Assembly: GCA_019096195.1 (NCBI GenBank)
Contig: JAGTXK010000025.1
Span: 62,001 to 126,000, forward strand
Length of the DNA stretch: 64,000 nucleotides
Direction of reading: 5' to 3'
Source: Boletus sp. NGJ
Lineage: Eukaryota; Basidiomycota; Agaricomycetes; Boletales; Boletaceae
Positions 38,480 through 50,740 of this stretch are shown in pieces. The translations under genes were made by a program, and so were the position numbers. Position 1 is the first letter of the stretch; the number at the start of each line of letters is the position of its first letter. Under the pieces are notes generated by a model, which worked only from the letters and a program-made list of their open reading frames with translations, had not been told where the DNA came from and did no database searches.

Positions 38480-39093
38480 TTGGATTGCTGTATCTATGCC
38501 GTGGATCATGTGGTGTGATCTCAACAATGTCGTATGTCCGAGTATACAATGTGATTTATGTTAGAGTTCCCCCGCCGAAATAATCTGGCTGAAGTTGGTT
38601 TGCATTCCATGGGGTTGTTCTAAATGATCACCCAAGTCAAGGCGCGTCACCGTAACTGTTCCATGAGCACTCCTTCAATTTCTCGAAACTAGCCAAGGAC
38701 GAGAGATTCGGGTACCAACAATGTCAAAGATACTTGTTCGTGACTACGTTTCAAGGCCCCTATCCGAACGCTTAAAGGTACCGAGATATTTATTCACCGA
38801 GGTCAACGAACTCGATGTCCTGGGGAAGAAGCCGTTGAAGTTTAGTAACTGTTGTTAAATTGCGGATGCTAACGTAGGTATGCTTTTCGTCGACAACAAC
38901 ATTCACAAATCACCGATAGCGAATTATGGCAAGAGCACGACAACAACAAAAAAGAGAGAGAGAGAGAAATCTATGTGTAGTTTATCTACTCTATCAATAA
39001 GTGGGTAATGAGAGGTGGGAGATGGGAAGGAAAAGGAAAACTCAAGTCAGGGTCTTGGAGGACGATCATGGTGCAGAGGGTTTAAGTGCGGGT
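38480..39093. other. Intergenic, no gene seen
   Basis: Between two converging genes. A short GA microsatellite lies at about 38949-38967. It should contain both 3' UTRs. Confidence 0.5.
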
Positions 39094-42000
39094 TTATGAT
39101 CCAGGCATGAGTTGTTGCAGCTTGTCCACGTGCAACTTCCGACGTCGCACCAAATCCGCATGCGTCATCGTCGTTCTCAAGTCCAGCTCGATCTAACCAC
39201 TACACATTTAGCTACCGGCACGCCACCCCAAACAAAACACACACCTGCAAGAGCTTGTCTGGCTGCCACATCCGCGTCGGCAAATTCTCCAACGCAACAT
39301 AGACCGCCGAGATCGACTCGCACTGGACTAGCTCCTGTTCGTTGCCCTTCAAAATCCCAAGTGCGATCCGGAAGAGGACGTCTAAACCGTCCACGAGAAA
39401 GACATCCCAAACTCGAAAGAGTGTCTGCGCAGCACGTTTGTCCGCATGAGCGTACGTACATGTATGATACGGCGCGCGCGACGTACCTCGATAGGAAGGC
39501 AATCTGTAAACAGGGACAAGAACCATGAAAAACAAATCGCGGCGAGGTCCACGCCCAGATCAACCAGATGCGTATGCAACCTCGGAAGCAGCTCTTGCAC
39601 ATAGTCCAATAGTACCAGCGGACACGCGCGTGAAGGGAGGAGCGACGGCGAAAAAAAGTCGTCAGGGAGAATCCGCTCGATGATGGCCGCGAGGACCCAA
39701 AAGGCCTCTTCCTCGTCGGCGTGGACCAAGAGGAGGGTCGAGGTGACGAGGTTCATGCCTTGACAATAGCCCACGGCTGGGTTGCGCCTGCGTCGAGGAC
39801 ACATTGGGGGGCAATGCGCAGTGAGCGTGAGCAGCGCGCCAGGGATAACGTCGTATGCTTACCGACTATACGCCGCCAACACCCTACGAAGCTTCACCAC
39901 CCCTGCCCCATCTCCCCCAAAGAAAATATTCAACGGCATCGTCCGCCCGACGTCCTTCTCAATCTCGTTCCGCACCAACGCATGCCCCGCGTCCTCGCCC
40001 GCCTGTACCAACAAATCCCCAAACAGACCTGGCTCGCGCATCTCAAGTCCCCCACTGCATTCGAGCCAGAGCTTGGACCGGTAGACGAGGGGAATGCCCC
40101 CGCGGATCAGCTTGTCGAATTGGGTGCGTTCGTCGCGGTTGGAAGAGAGACCGAGTTGGGCGAAACCGATCAGGCCCTCTGTATGCGCGAGCTCTTCCTC
40201 TTCGTCGGTCGTTCCAAGCCCGAGGAGCGCTGCGGCTCCACCGACAGTCATCGTCGTTGCCGTCGTCGCTGTGGGCAATGCGAGCTTGGCACCTACCGTG
40301 ACTCGACTACGTTGCTTAACAAAGGCGTCCCAGTCTTTTCGCGTCGCCATCTGTCGTTCGTCATGAATCTTGGTCAGGTCCTCTAATAAAACTCGGATCG
40401 TGTTGGCGCAGACGTGGCGCGGCGTGCTCGCAGTGACGACAAGAACAGAAGTTGGATCTGGTGAGGACCCATCAAGTGGAGAGACCAATGTGGACCGGCG
40501 ATGTTTGCTGCGAGACGGTCTGGGGGAGGAACCACGCGATCTCTGTGACGACTGTCTACTGTTCTCGGCAGGTGGTGATGACGACAGAATAGACTTGCCA
40601 CTCGCCCCGTCCGGCGTACCGATACTATGCGACGAACTGCGTCCCTCACACTCACAGAATTCCTTGGTCACATGAATAACGCTCTTAGACACGTCCGCTT
40701 CCTCGTCCGACCACGAATTATTCTCCTTCCGGTCGGCAATCTTGACCCCAGTGAGACAGGCAGGCGCCGTACTCCCACATTCCTTAGCTCTCACGAGCAA
40801 CAACACGTCATATTGCGATACATCATAGATGAACCCATATCGATCCGTGAGCGGCTGCCTGCTCTCATCGTTATGGTAGACGCTGAACCGCGACGCCGCA
40901 TTCGGAAGCGGAATCGTGAAACGAAAGTCGGGCGTTGTCAGAGGGGCGTATTTACGCGAGAGATAGTGTGTCGGGGGCTTGGACATTGCTGGGATGATCG
41001 ACTCGAGTGGGACTGAACCGGGTTTGTTGGCAACAGGCTGGGGAGGGGGTGCGTTGGCATCTATGTTGGGCCTTGAAACGACTTCATGTCCACCCGTTGG
41101 TTTTCTTTGCGGAGGTGGCATCAACGCATTGAGAATGGGTGTCGTCAGAGAGGCCGTGATAAGTCCCCCCGTCCGCGATCGCGACTTGCGCACGACCTGG
41201 CCCTGGGCATTCAACGCGCGCGACAATGACTCGGTGGCAGCAACCCCTTCGACGGGACTCAGCGTCGCTCGGGCAACGACTTGATGTCCCTCCGCCCCCC
41301 CTTCTTTCCGCTCCCTTCTTTCCCTCGCCTTCGTAGGTTCACGAAAGATAATATGTTCGTCGCGCGCGGTTTGGACGAGATCGAGGGCAAGTCGGCGGAC
41401 TAGCGAACCGGCATCACGACCTTGGTCGACGAGGATACTGCCGGGGTCAGAGGTCATGACACGTGTGGCATGCGCGATGGCCCGTAATGAAGCGCTCTGC
41501 GGAAAACGCTTGTCATCCACGAAGGATGGGGACTGCATCGTGGACGTTTCCATCTTCGGCTCAGATGGATCCGTCGAGGTCGCCAGCTGAGGTGCCGATG
41601 GGGCTGGTAACGCTAATGTACTAGCAAGAACTGGCGAGGACGACACAGACGGGAGTCCATCTCGCACGGGCACCGCCAACGACGGACTCGGCACTCCCTC
41701 GACACCTTTACGCTGTTTTGCAAGGGCTGAGCCCGATGTGGTGGGATTCAAGATCGAGATGCCGAGTGACTCGAAGACGCTTTTGGAGTGTTTGCGACGT
41801 GCGACGCGTTGAGAACCGCCCGGAACAGCTTCAAGGTTGGAGTGCGGGGATGAGTCACGTGAAGATTCTTTGCTTGCCGCTTCTTCATTGATGACAGAGG
41901 TGGACAGCCCGCGGAGAGGTTTGGACTTGCCTCTGTGGAGCCAAGTCCCCACCCATTCGCCGATGGAGGCTCTATCCTGTCGGGGGTGGATGTCGTGGGT

Positions 42001-43159
42001 GTGATCAGTTGGAGCCTCGCTATGCGATGGCACCGGTGCTTCTTTGACGAGCGGTGAGACTGATGGTACATTATTGGTGGTGACATCCCCAAGGCGTGAC
42101 TCCGCACGCGCCGCAGGGTATGAAGATGGCAGGAATGTCAATGTAGATGACACGCTCTCGCCCACTGACACGTTCTGAGCTAGCGGCACCTGGTCCTCGA
42201 GCGCTTCCGTGAGGGATGTCTGCAAGGACTACAGGCAACATAACGTGAGCAACATCCGGGATAAAAGACGTCGCACGCACCGGAAGACTCTCCTGACGCT
42301 GGACGCAATGGCGACGTTCATCGTCGTCCGTAAAGACGGACAGTATAACACGTCGTGCGATCTCTTGTTCCGAAGGCAAAAGCTCCTGCAACAACGTCTC
42401 CGCGCGTTGCCTCCCAGCTGTCTGCTTCTCCTCCAACAATTTGCGATTTTCCTCGAGCTCGAGTCGAGCACGTGACAAATTGTGGAGAGCAGACGACAAG
42501 ATGCGGAGGGCGGTATGGTAGGGATGGAGATCGGCGTCAGAAGGTGACTCGACGGCACTCAGTCGCGCGATCGCAGACTGGATCGCCTCGTCCGAATACT
42601 CGTGCCATTTGTGTGCGAGGACCTGTGCCGCGGCAGGCGAGAGCGCCTCGGAAGGCCGTCGTATTCGCGCTGTAGGTCCCGTTGGACTTGGCGGGACGAG
42701 GTAGTTGGTATCATAGGGGGGTGCGACGACGAAACGTGGCGGGTGCGTTGGGGCAGACCGTTGGGATCTCTGCAGCAGGGACGCGGTGGACGGTCTTCGA
42801 TGGATCCGGGTCTGATCGCCACTCGACGAATCACGCCGCTCTGATTTCCTAAAGCCACGCACGCTGCCGTCCCAGTTTGATACGTGGTGGTGACTACCGT
42901 TGCCAGTGTGTGTATCTGCGCTGGTGCTGGGGTGGGCGTTGGGGGGTCCGATGGAGGGGGCGTCGGGGCCCAACTTGTCGGACTGCGCTTTGAGCGCGAA
43001 ATAGCTGTTTTGTGGCTTTGGTGTGGATGCATTCTCCGCGCCCGCACTGTCCTGAGTGGGTGCACGCAGTCGACGACCTCTCGGCGCTGGAGGCACTTCG
43101 TCTGGGGAGAGTGGGTGCAGCTGGACCGGTGTCGGGGCTTGCAGCGACGGTGAGGCCAT
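39094..43159 (-). CDS. Large TBC-domain Rab GTPase-activating protein
   Basis: Stimulates GTP hydrolysis by a Rab GTPase in membrane traffic. Five exons: 43159-42281, 42228-39863, 39787-39487, 39424-39245, 39186-39094; 1,272 aa, all phases consistent. The TBC domain covers about residues 990-1190: RGGIPLVYRSKLW, arginine finger IEKDVGR, glutamine finger GYCQGMN, then FFSPSLLPSRACPLVL and CLPIE. Both catalytic fingers are present, so the domain looks active. Residues 1-290 are Ser/Pro-rich with a predicted helical segment (LELEENRKLLEEKQ). Around 690-760 a conserved-looking block (TDRYGFIYDVSQYD) precedes the TBC, as in fungal and SGSM-type GAPs. A long disordered middle separates them. It is divergent from COA6 with 152 bp between the ATGs. 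The target Rab cannot be inferred. Confidence 0.92.
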
Positions 43160-43311
43160 GGCACTATGTCGATTTGTGTTTCTTTTACACTCCAACGACC
43201 ATATTGAGATCGTCGACGAGAGAGGTGCGTAACTTAAAGCTGGTCGGGTGGAGGAAGACCGTGTGAGTGCATTGCTGTATCAAGACGGTCCGTTCCTTGC
43301 TCTTCACCGCG
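43160..43311. promoter_or_regulatory. Bidirectional promoter between TBC gene and COA6
   Basis: Only 152 bp separate the two start codons, so both core promoters and 5' leaders must lie here. No canonical TATA or CCAAT site stood out. Confidence 0.45.
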
Positions 43312-43662
43312 ATGGCCTGGTTCACCACCTCGAAGCCAGACGTCTCCACCGTCTCAAGGGATGACAGGAAGCAATGCTGGGAAGGCAGAGACATCTATTT
43401 TGCCTGCCTCGACCACGCAGGCGTTCTCGAAGCCGGGAAGGAGGGGAACGCATGTGCAAAAGAAAAGTCGCGGTACGAAGCCAGTTGCGCCAAAAGCTGG
43501 GCAAGTCCCACTCCTCCTCTCAAGTGCTTCTTTGTGCGAAACCGCTCGTTTTTCACTGCACTTTAGATTGCGTATTTCAACAAACGCCGGATCTTGGCTG
43601 AACAACAAAAGGATCTACTGGCGCAGTCCAAGATGCAGGCTCAGGCGGCTAAGCAAGCATGA
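43312..43662 (+). CDS. coa6: Cytochrome c oxidase assembly factor Coa6
   Basis: Twin-CHCH protein of the mitochondrial intermembrane space that helps deliver copper to the CuA site of cytochrome c oxidase (family knowledge). Two exons, 43312-43500 and 43567-43662, give 94 aa. Cys22-x9-Cys32 (CWEGRDIYFAC) and Cys48-x10-Cys59 (CAKEKSRYEASC) match the COX6B/COA6 fold exactly, followed by SWIAYFNKRR and a charged C-terminal helix. The intron (43501-43566) begins GCAAGT and ends TTTAG: a GC-AG intron, supported because only this splice continues the family's C-terminus; reading through gives an unrelated tail. No in-frame GT alternative fits. Confidence 0.9.
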
Positions 43663-45193
43663 GGCTGACCCTTTTTTTGCATTTGTCGGTTTACGACACA
43701 TAAGCTATTCTGCGTTGATGTGTTGATATCTCCACACCCATTCAATTCACAAACATAGCGCTCAACGTTTCCATGGTAGAGAGAAAGTAAAACAACTAAC
43801 AATGGGGTGCTACAGGATCCCTGTGTATATTCGGATGTCATCAAGAGCCTCTTCTGATCCCGATGATGACGGACGAGTATTTTTGTGCTTCATTACCCAG
43901 CGTCCGGCAGTCGTCCCCCACAACCAAGCACCCACGCCATCCGCACGCGCAGTACATGACGTTTTCGGTACGCCTTTACGCCTAGCCATTCATTATCTGC
44001 TACGTATCCAGTGAGTCGTTGATAACAACTACCACTCGGGTAGTTCATTTAAGCCCCCAAAGCCTATCGGCGTCCGACTGCTGCCTTTTTCGTGACTTTT
44101 GGTCGCCCTCTTTGGGTGGTGGGTTGGCTGTGTGTTCATATGTTTCGATTTCGATTTCTATTTCCTGCTAGCCCCATCAGCACATGGACTGGCCCATCAT
44201 TCTTTGCACAACACGCAGTATCGTATCGCCATAGAATATTTTTACCTGCGCACACACGGCGGCATGCACATCGATCGTCACGTTGTGGCTTTGTGGAGGT
44301 AACTCTGCTTTGTTCATGAATCGAAAATAATTTTTCCCTACCACTTCCCCGTGTGAGGGCAGTTGACGGGATCTGTATTGAGAAAGAATGAGGCGAACGG
44401 TACGATTCCTATCACTTTTCGCACATGGGAAACAAAAGCTACAGTACTTGTTGCAACGCATAGCGTAAGCTAATTTAGGCTTTCCCTGCTTTCTGACCTT
44501 TCTCCCTTAATGATCGCAAGTAAGCACCGGAACCTAGCCAGTCGACATGCCCGTTTTGCGCGTATGGATAGCCATCCATAACAGCGGAACCTGGGCCCGG
44601 CGTTGGCTGGACTCGACGCCTTTGCCATTGAACGCTATGGGAGGCGCAATGGTCACCCCCGCGGAACCGTTGGACGTTCTCATGAAGGTCCTTGGATACT
44701 CCCAGTACCAACTCTCAGCAGTCTCTCTCGGTGCACCTTCGGGAAACGATAGGCGGAAATTTCAGCTGTATTACTCTCCGAGGGCCCGCAAATTCTTCTC
44801 ATTGTACAAAGATATCATCCACCATCATGACTGCGAATCTCGCATGATCTGGCTAGCCTGAGTCGGGGAGGTTGATCATATCGTTTATATCTAGATGCGT
44901 TGCCGTTGGGGACTCGAATCCAATTACTGTCAGCACTGCAGTGTCACTGCCCTCCTGGTTAACGCTCGAGTATTTTCTTTTTGGCTATTCATTGATTCAG
45001 GCTTCTTAAAGCCTCCGCGACTTGACTGGCCATCATGATCCTCACGACCTTGCTGAGATAGAAATTGCCAGGGATACATATAGCGCAACCCCATCGAACT
45101 ACCCACTTGCGCGTTGGCTCTCACCCCCGGCCGAGACGATCTCCACTGTTGTTTTGTTGGCACGTTCAACCGGGTCGCTCGTACGCTCTGTCG
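43663..45193. other. 1.5 kb without a confident gene
   Basis: Several short frames overlap on both strands near 44475-44861. The minus-strand reading has one plausible stretch (ESWYWEYPRTFMRTSNGS, about 44700-44650) and the plus strand an uninterrupted 104-codon frame (44547-44861). Neither has family resemblance, and they exclude each other, so neither is called. Confidence 0.4.
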
Positions 45194-46069
45194 ATGTCTT
45201 GGTTAAAGGCAAAAGATTGGGCGACAGGCGTGGAGTATTCAAGTCTGTTCCATTCGGGACTCCGGGCCATTTCAGGAACGCCACGTGCCCGTCGTGCTCG
45301 GGCACATTCGTCGAGTTCGTCCTTACAGGAGAAGAGTTCGAGCGGGGGAACGTTTTCGATGGTGCCCGTGTCCTCTCGCTTGCTCAAGCGGAACACGACA
45401 CGGACACGTCAGGCGTGCCAACCCATGTCCACATCCACAGATCCAGGTCCGACATCTCCGCCACACACACCCAAAGGCGCGCGCCCACGACCATCGTCCA
45501 TGTTTGTTCGGCCGACGAAAGAGATGACAGATGCGTGGTCATCCGGAGGGGGCTTCTTCGAGATTGGGGAATTCCCAAAGTTCCCGTAAGTCGCTGGATC
45601 GTTCAAACATGCCAACGCGCTCATGTTCTGAGACAGCGAAGAGGGCCACCGCCATGCGGGGCATCTCATGCCGCCGATCGAGATAGATACGGTTCGCTCC
45701 CTGGCAGGATCCCGGCCATTCATTGTGAATCTGGGAGAGATGGATGCGACTGCGGTTCCACAGATAGGGGGAGAGTCGTGTCTCCTATTGTCGAGTGATC
45801 AGGATGGATGCCTGCATCATCCAGTTCCGCAGCGTGAACGCCCTGTGTCGATGCAGACGATGCCCCTCCCATCGCGCCGTTCCTCGCTACACCACCGCAC
45901 GCGCGAGACGAGAAGGGAAAGGGGCGACTGTGCGTGGATGCTGGAGGAGTCGAGTCCGGAGCTGAAGGCGTATGAGCTCGGGGACGAGGAATTGCGATTG
46001 GACGACGAGCGCCTGGACGTGGCAGACTGGCGACAGTTCCATGTCGATTGGCTCCAGACAATACGTTGA
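45194..46069 (+). CDS. Hypothetical Ser/Pro-rich protein
   Basis: Not recognised. Two exons 45194-45585 and 45637-46069 with a 51-nt GT-AG intron (phase 2) give 274 aa. The first exon is rich in Ser, Pro, Thr and Arg (disordered), ending GGGFFEIGEFPKFP. The second contains a conserved-looking block (GSRPFIVNLGEMDATAVP) and an acidic C-terminus (DEELRLDDERLDVADWRQF). The ATG at 45194 is the first sensible start; more exons upstream are possible. It lies about 160 bp ahead of the TPR gene on the same strand. Confidence 0.45.
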
Positions 46070-46230
46070 ACTCAGCTAAATGAGTGTATTACATAATACA
46101 ATTATTACCACAAAGTACGCTTGTCGCGGTCCATCCGCCGCATTGTCTGCGCACAGATCAGACCCGATTCTGGCGTCGAACGAAGCAGCCCAGTCACTGA
46201 CCTTCATCGACGACGCGGACAATAACGACA

Positions 46231-48290
46231 ATGCCTGCCAAGTACTCCCACGTCAAGAAGAGAACCGCAGGACACAAGAAAAAGTCGGCCAGTGCCAGCT
46301 CAACTAACGTCGCCGGGTCAAGAGACCACGCCAAGGACCACCACAACCACAAGCGCATGCCCACCCACATCGACCGTGGTATCTCCAGCGCCATGACCGC
46401 AGTCTCCCAACTCGAGCGCGCCATCGCACGCATATTCTTGCTCCGCTTCGAACAAGACATTACCCGTCTCTTCTCTACCCACCTCTACTGCGTTGCCCTC
46501 ATCCATCTTCCCACCTTTGTCATGCGTTGTATCACTGTGGGTGGTCCAGGTTGGGTCGCCCACAACGCGGACTGCGAAGACATCAGAGACTTTTTCCGCT
46601 CCGTCGTCAGCATGGAGCTCCGTCAATCTGGAGAACGTGTCGCCACTAAGAGCGTGCTGTGGTCTTACACAGCCCTGAGAGACTTCGTACGCCTTCCCCT
46701 TTTTAACCATTGGAGCACAGACCCGTGCTGACGTGGCTTTCCGTTGTGATCGGCTAGGCCCTCTCAAACAACGTTCCCGTATGTCGTAACCGTGGCCTGC
46801 ACTCGCTGCGTTTGTTGCCTTATTATGACGCTCTCAAGGCGCATCTCGATGTATTGGAGGCGATGCCCCATGCCATGTTTGCGAAGCCACCTCATCTGGG
46901 AACGCTCGCCGAGGGTCTCGAAGCGCTAGAAGAAGCATGCGAACTCAAATATGGCGAGAAATCTCTTTTGAGGTCGACCCCTCCGTCCGGTTGGGATCAA
47001 CATTGGCGCCTCAAAGTCCGTCTTGGCTATGAGCGTGTCTCGCAGACGCTGTGGCGCGTCGCAAGAGAGTTTGACGTCAGTGGTTACGGCAACGTGTTGC
47101 GGGAAAAGTTGACGACCAAGTGGTGTGATTGTGGGTGTTCGACGGATCATTTGGGTGAGGTGTGTGAGAAGACGGTGAGGGAAGATGAAGAGAATAGTGG
47201 GGTTCGGTCGGGAAAGCAGAGGGAGTGGGATGGCCGAGGTGAGGTCGATCCGTTTTGATATCTGGGGTGATTAGACACGCGTTTTGTAGGGAGCGGCGTC
47301 CATGGATGGGAGACGGTGGAGGAAGAGGACGTTTGGGACCTGGATCTGGACTTTACGGGGAACGAGTCCGAGGAAGAGGCAAATCCAGGATCGACAGCAC
47401 CAGAGATGACCATCGCCGAGATCATGGAGGTGCGCTATCTTAGGGCCGAGAAAGAAAAGGAATTGGTATGTGTTCAAGATCTCGTTTTTCGTTTGGGGTT
47501 GTCCTTGACAGATCCGTGGAGGGCAACGTTGCGTTTCGTCGCGGCGACTTTGAGATTGCGGTGAGCCACTATCAAGCGGCACACGCGGTGGAGCCCGAGA
47601 TGCCGCATTACCAGCTCAACATCGCGGCAGCGTATTTAAAACTTAGCAAGTAGGCGAACTTACTCCTCGTTGTCTCACTCGTATCAAGTTGTGTTTCAGT
47701 TGGATCGAAGCGGAGAATGCATGCTCAAAGGCGCTCAGTCAACATCGAAGCATCAAAGGGTATTATCGGCGGGCTAAAGCTCGGCGAATGATGGGACGTA
47801 TAGAAGAGGCAATAAAAGGTGAGTATGTACGTAGAACTTTACGACAGCATGTCTGAGGTTCCATTCAGATCTCCGCGCGGCACTGAGGATACAGCCTTCG
47901 AACACAGAAGCAATGGAAGAGATGCTTTCTCTGTTACCGTCACAGTCGTCTCCGTCACCTACCCCGTTGTACCCGGACGAAGCAACATCTTCCTCGGTGG
48001 GCGGCACGTCCGCTACGCCGCGCAACATACCCCTGTCCGACCACAGTCATCTCCAGATCCCGAAACCAAAGTCTCCAAAACAGTTACCGTTTGCGCGTAC
48101 CAAGGCAGACGACCGAAAGCTCAAGATCATGTCGATTCCCGTCATGTTCGAGGTGCCAGAGTACATTCCTGGAGATCCCTCTTCGACATGGAAGTCGACG
48201 CGCGCACAGAAAGTGAAGAACGTCACGACCAAAACGGAGACGTTCATCTATCCGAGCTGGGAAAAGTATACTGTCAAACAAGTAGGGTGA
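46231..48290 (+). CDS. TPR-repeat protein with unknown N-terminal domain
   Basis: Six exons: 46231-46686, 46758-47238, 47290-47465, 47522-47649, 47700-47818, 47869-48290; 593 aa. From about residue 360 a charged helix (MEVRYLRAEKEKEL) leads into three tetratricopeptide repeats: GNVAFRRGDFEIAVSHYQAA; NIAAAYLKLSNWIEAENACS; RRAKARRMMGRIEEAIKDLR. This arrangement resembles co-chaperones of the RPAP3/Sgt/TTC type that bind Hsp70/Hsp90 tails; a chaperone link is inference. A 120-residue Ser/Pro/Lys-rich tail follows. Residues 1-350 have no recognised domain: a basic start, a hydrophobic-aromatic middle, and a Cys-rich motif near 305 (WCDCGCSTDHLGEVC). The acceptor of exon 4 was placed at 47522 because it restores the first TPR in phase. 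Confidence 0.75.
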
Positions 48291-48601
48291 CAGAGGTGGG
48301 CTTTTATGGCACCTCTCAACCCCTTCAGTCATTGTTTGTTTCCGATTTTGTACTGAAATGCTCGTTTTCGGGTGTCTTCTTTTCTTTCTCTTGCTTTTCT
48401 TTCTTTCGCAAATGCTTTGATGCTTAACATTGTACGTTTGGTAATCTTTGTCCTTGCGCACGTGGTCAATGATCAGTCGGTCGGCCACTTGTAGGGGCCC
48501 GGCCGATCTCAAGACTTGATAGTCACACTCGTAAATCGGCTACTCGTGCACATGCGGGAGTCCGCTTGAAATTAATCCCAGGCTTCCCGTTCCACCATAT
48601 A

Positions 48602-50673
48602 ATGCCTGGCTGGACTTTGGTGGATACCCATCCGGCGCAAGGGCGCACTTTCCAACGACCTCTGGACACGTCCGAACTCGGTTTTCTCTGGGATGGCCTC
48701 TTCAACGGGACCGCTGACAATATACAGCACTTTGAGCTCCGTCTTTTGAATGGTTCTCAGGACGTACATCTGTTTTCAGTGGCCAACATCGTGCGGGCGT
48801 GGTTGTCTACAAAGAGGCGTTTCCCGCTGGTGGGGGCCACCGTACGAGGTTCTAGCGCTCTACTCAGCTTGAGAGAAGCTACTGACTGGAAAGCAGAAGG
48901 TGGGGATGGTCGTAATGGCGACAACAGCACAGGATTCGCGTCGCAGCCCCACTTTGTTGTCCGGGAACACGACCTTTTTGACCTTCGCCCGCGCGAGATT
49001 GTCTTTGGGTCGGTGACCGGTGCAGAGGAGGCACAGCGGCGGATGGCTGCGATCTTGGATGGTCCGCGTCCGCTTTCGGAGGAGTTGCTGGTGCAGCTGT
49101 ATGTCCTTCGCGAGACTGACTCTGACAGGACGGACGTGCTCCACTTGGTACTGTTGATGGCGCATTGCGTGACAGACGGGGTAGCGAACAACACGTTCGT
49201 GCGGTGTTTGTTGGATACGCTCGCAAGGGGTGGAGGGTCACATTCGGAGCCTGCTCAGATCCCGTTGGAGGACAGATTGGCGATGGCCATCCCTTTGGTG
49301 GAGCTCGAACCTATCCATGTGCGCTCGCTCAGTCCGGCAAGACGACGGTGGCGAAGGGCGGTCGGGATCGTGATATTCCAGTTGAGGATGGCAAAGAAGC
49401 AGGTGGGTGTTGTCTTTTCATACAAGTAGACAGCCGAGATCGTTTTCGACGGGAGCGTTGACGGGTCTATGGTCAATATCGTAGGGTGGGCATACCCTTC
49501 CTTGTCGCATCACGCGCTCGACACCGCACGTCCCCGCACGATCTGGCTGCGTCTCCACCTCGCTCACGCACACGCAACGCGCTGTCGTGATTGCCAATTG
49601 TCGTCTGCACGACTTCACGTTTGGAAACGCCTACCTCGCACTCGCTCAAGTGGCGATGACCCGGGTGCTTTACCGACGGTACCTGCGCGGTGAGATTTCC
49701 GAGGAGGAATGGGCGTATCGAAAGAGACAACCACATTATAGTGGGGGTCCGCTCAACTTGCGTCCGCATCTTGACAAGTCGTGGTTCGAGAGGGGCGGTG
49801 GAGGCGAGTTTATGTTGTCCATCAGTGTTTTCTTTTACCAGCTCCCGTTCATGACGCTGGGTGCAGTGGCGGAACGAGGACAGCATCGCGAACACTCGGA
49901 CCCGGAACGCGTTCTGTCGGATGGCGCACCGCCGTTCTCGGATCTCCTCACGTTTGACCGGTTCTTGCATCGCGCGAGGTTGGTCAAGAAGCAAGCGACG
50001 GCGTTTTTCAGCCATCCCTTGTTTTTCGAGATCATACATGCGATGAGTCTGTTTCGCGTTCAGCATACGCGGCACGTTGCTCTCCAGTGGATGAAACAGG
50101 TCGAGACTGGCAATGGTGATGGCACGCATGGAAACTCGAACGAGGACGATATTCTGTCGGTCATGGACATACCTGTGGTCTGGGCTCACGGAGGGTCGAG
50201 CACTGGTGATGTGCGTCTGGTATCCCTTCTGCGATCACCCATTCTCACCGCTGGTATGTCGTTAGGTAGACTTGATCTCCCCGTCTGAGTACCCCTTACC
50301 ACCCACCCACCCGCTCTCACCCTACTCTTCTGTTCCACACCCCGTTAAAGCAGGCTATCTTGAGCGTCCCTCACCTTCGTCATCTGTCGCTGAAGCGAAC
50401 GCGAGCCCAAAGATCGCGGTCGAATGCACCAGGGTACTCCTCCACACGCGTCCTTTTGAGCTTTACCTCGGGGCGGCTAGCTCGCGTGGACGGTTGAATA
50501 TGTATGTTTTTTATGACGGGAACGTGTTTGAAGAATGGGTCGTAAAGGAGTGGTTGGACGAAGTTAGGGGGGCGGTGTTGTGGTACCTCGGTCGGACGCA
50601 TCGGACTCAGGCTCGGCAGAGTGGTGGGGATGAACTAGCTGGACTTGGCGAAGGCGTACAAGCTAAATTGTGA
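48602..50673 (+). CDS. Condensation-domain (HxxxD) acyltransferase-like protein, intact copy
   Basis: Three exons 48602-49402, 49485-50253, 50354-50673 (introns 82 and 100 nt) give 629 aa. The active-site motif HxxxD is at His188-Asp192 (MAHCVTDG), as in the CoA-dependent acyltransferase/NRPS condensation fold. Exon 1 ends in RRAVGIVIFQLRMAKKQ and exon 2 opens GGHTLPCR. A helix with THTQRAVVIANCRLHDFTFG matches the part of the fold that follows the linker between the lobes, and the C-terminal lobe has RGRLNMYVFYDGNVF. Substrates are unknown; relatives include alcohol acetyltransferases and secondary-metabolism enzymes, but no biosynthetic cluster surrounds it. The nearby non-ATG extension to 48566 is ignored. 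An inverted, truncated copy is at 30191-31670. Confidence 0.82.
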
Positions 50674-50740
50674 ATTAGAACGTGCTAGTTGCGTGGTACA
50701 GTAGTATACTGTGTACCACTGTGGCGTAGTCATGTTAGTC
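49128..50740. repeat. Inverted duplication arm (partner 30075-31670)
   Basis: About 1.6 kb nearly identical to the reverse complement of 30075-31670. The left breakpoint lies inside exon 1 of the acyltransferase at about 49128; the right end is just past its stop codon, where a third partial copy (60528-60640) also matches. Confidence 0.88.

Noticed and set aside
44905-44940. tRNA-like B box (GGACTCGAATCC)
   Set aside because: No pairing T stem, no A box at the right distance and no acceptor stem on either strand.
46318-46767. 149-codon minus-strand ORF
   Set aside because: Antisense to the first exon of the TPR gene, whose splice phases all agree.
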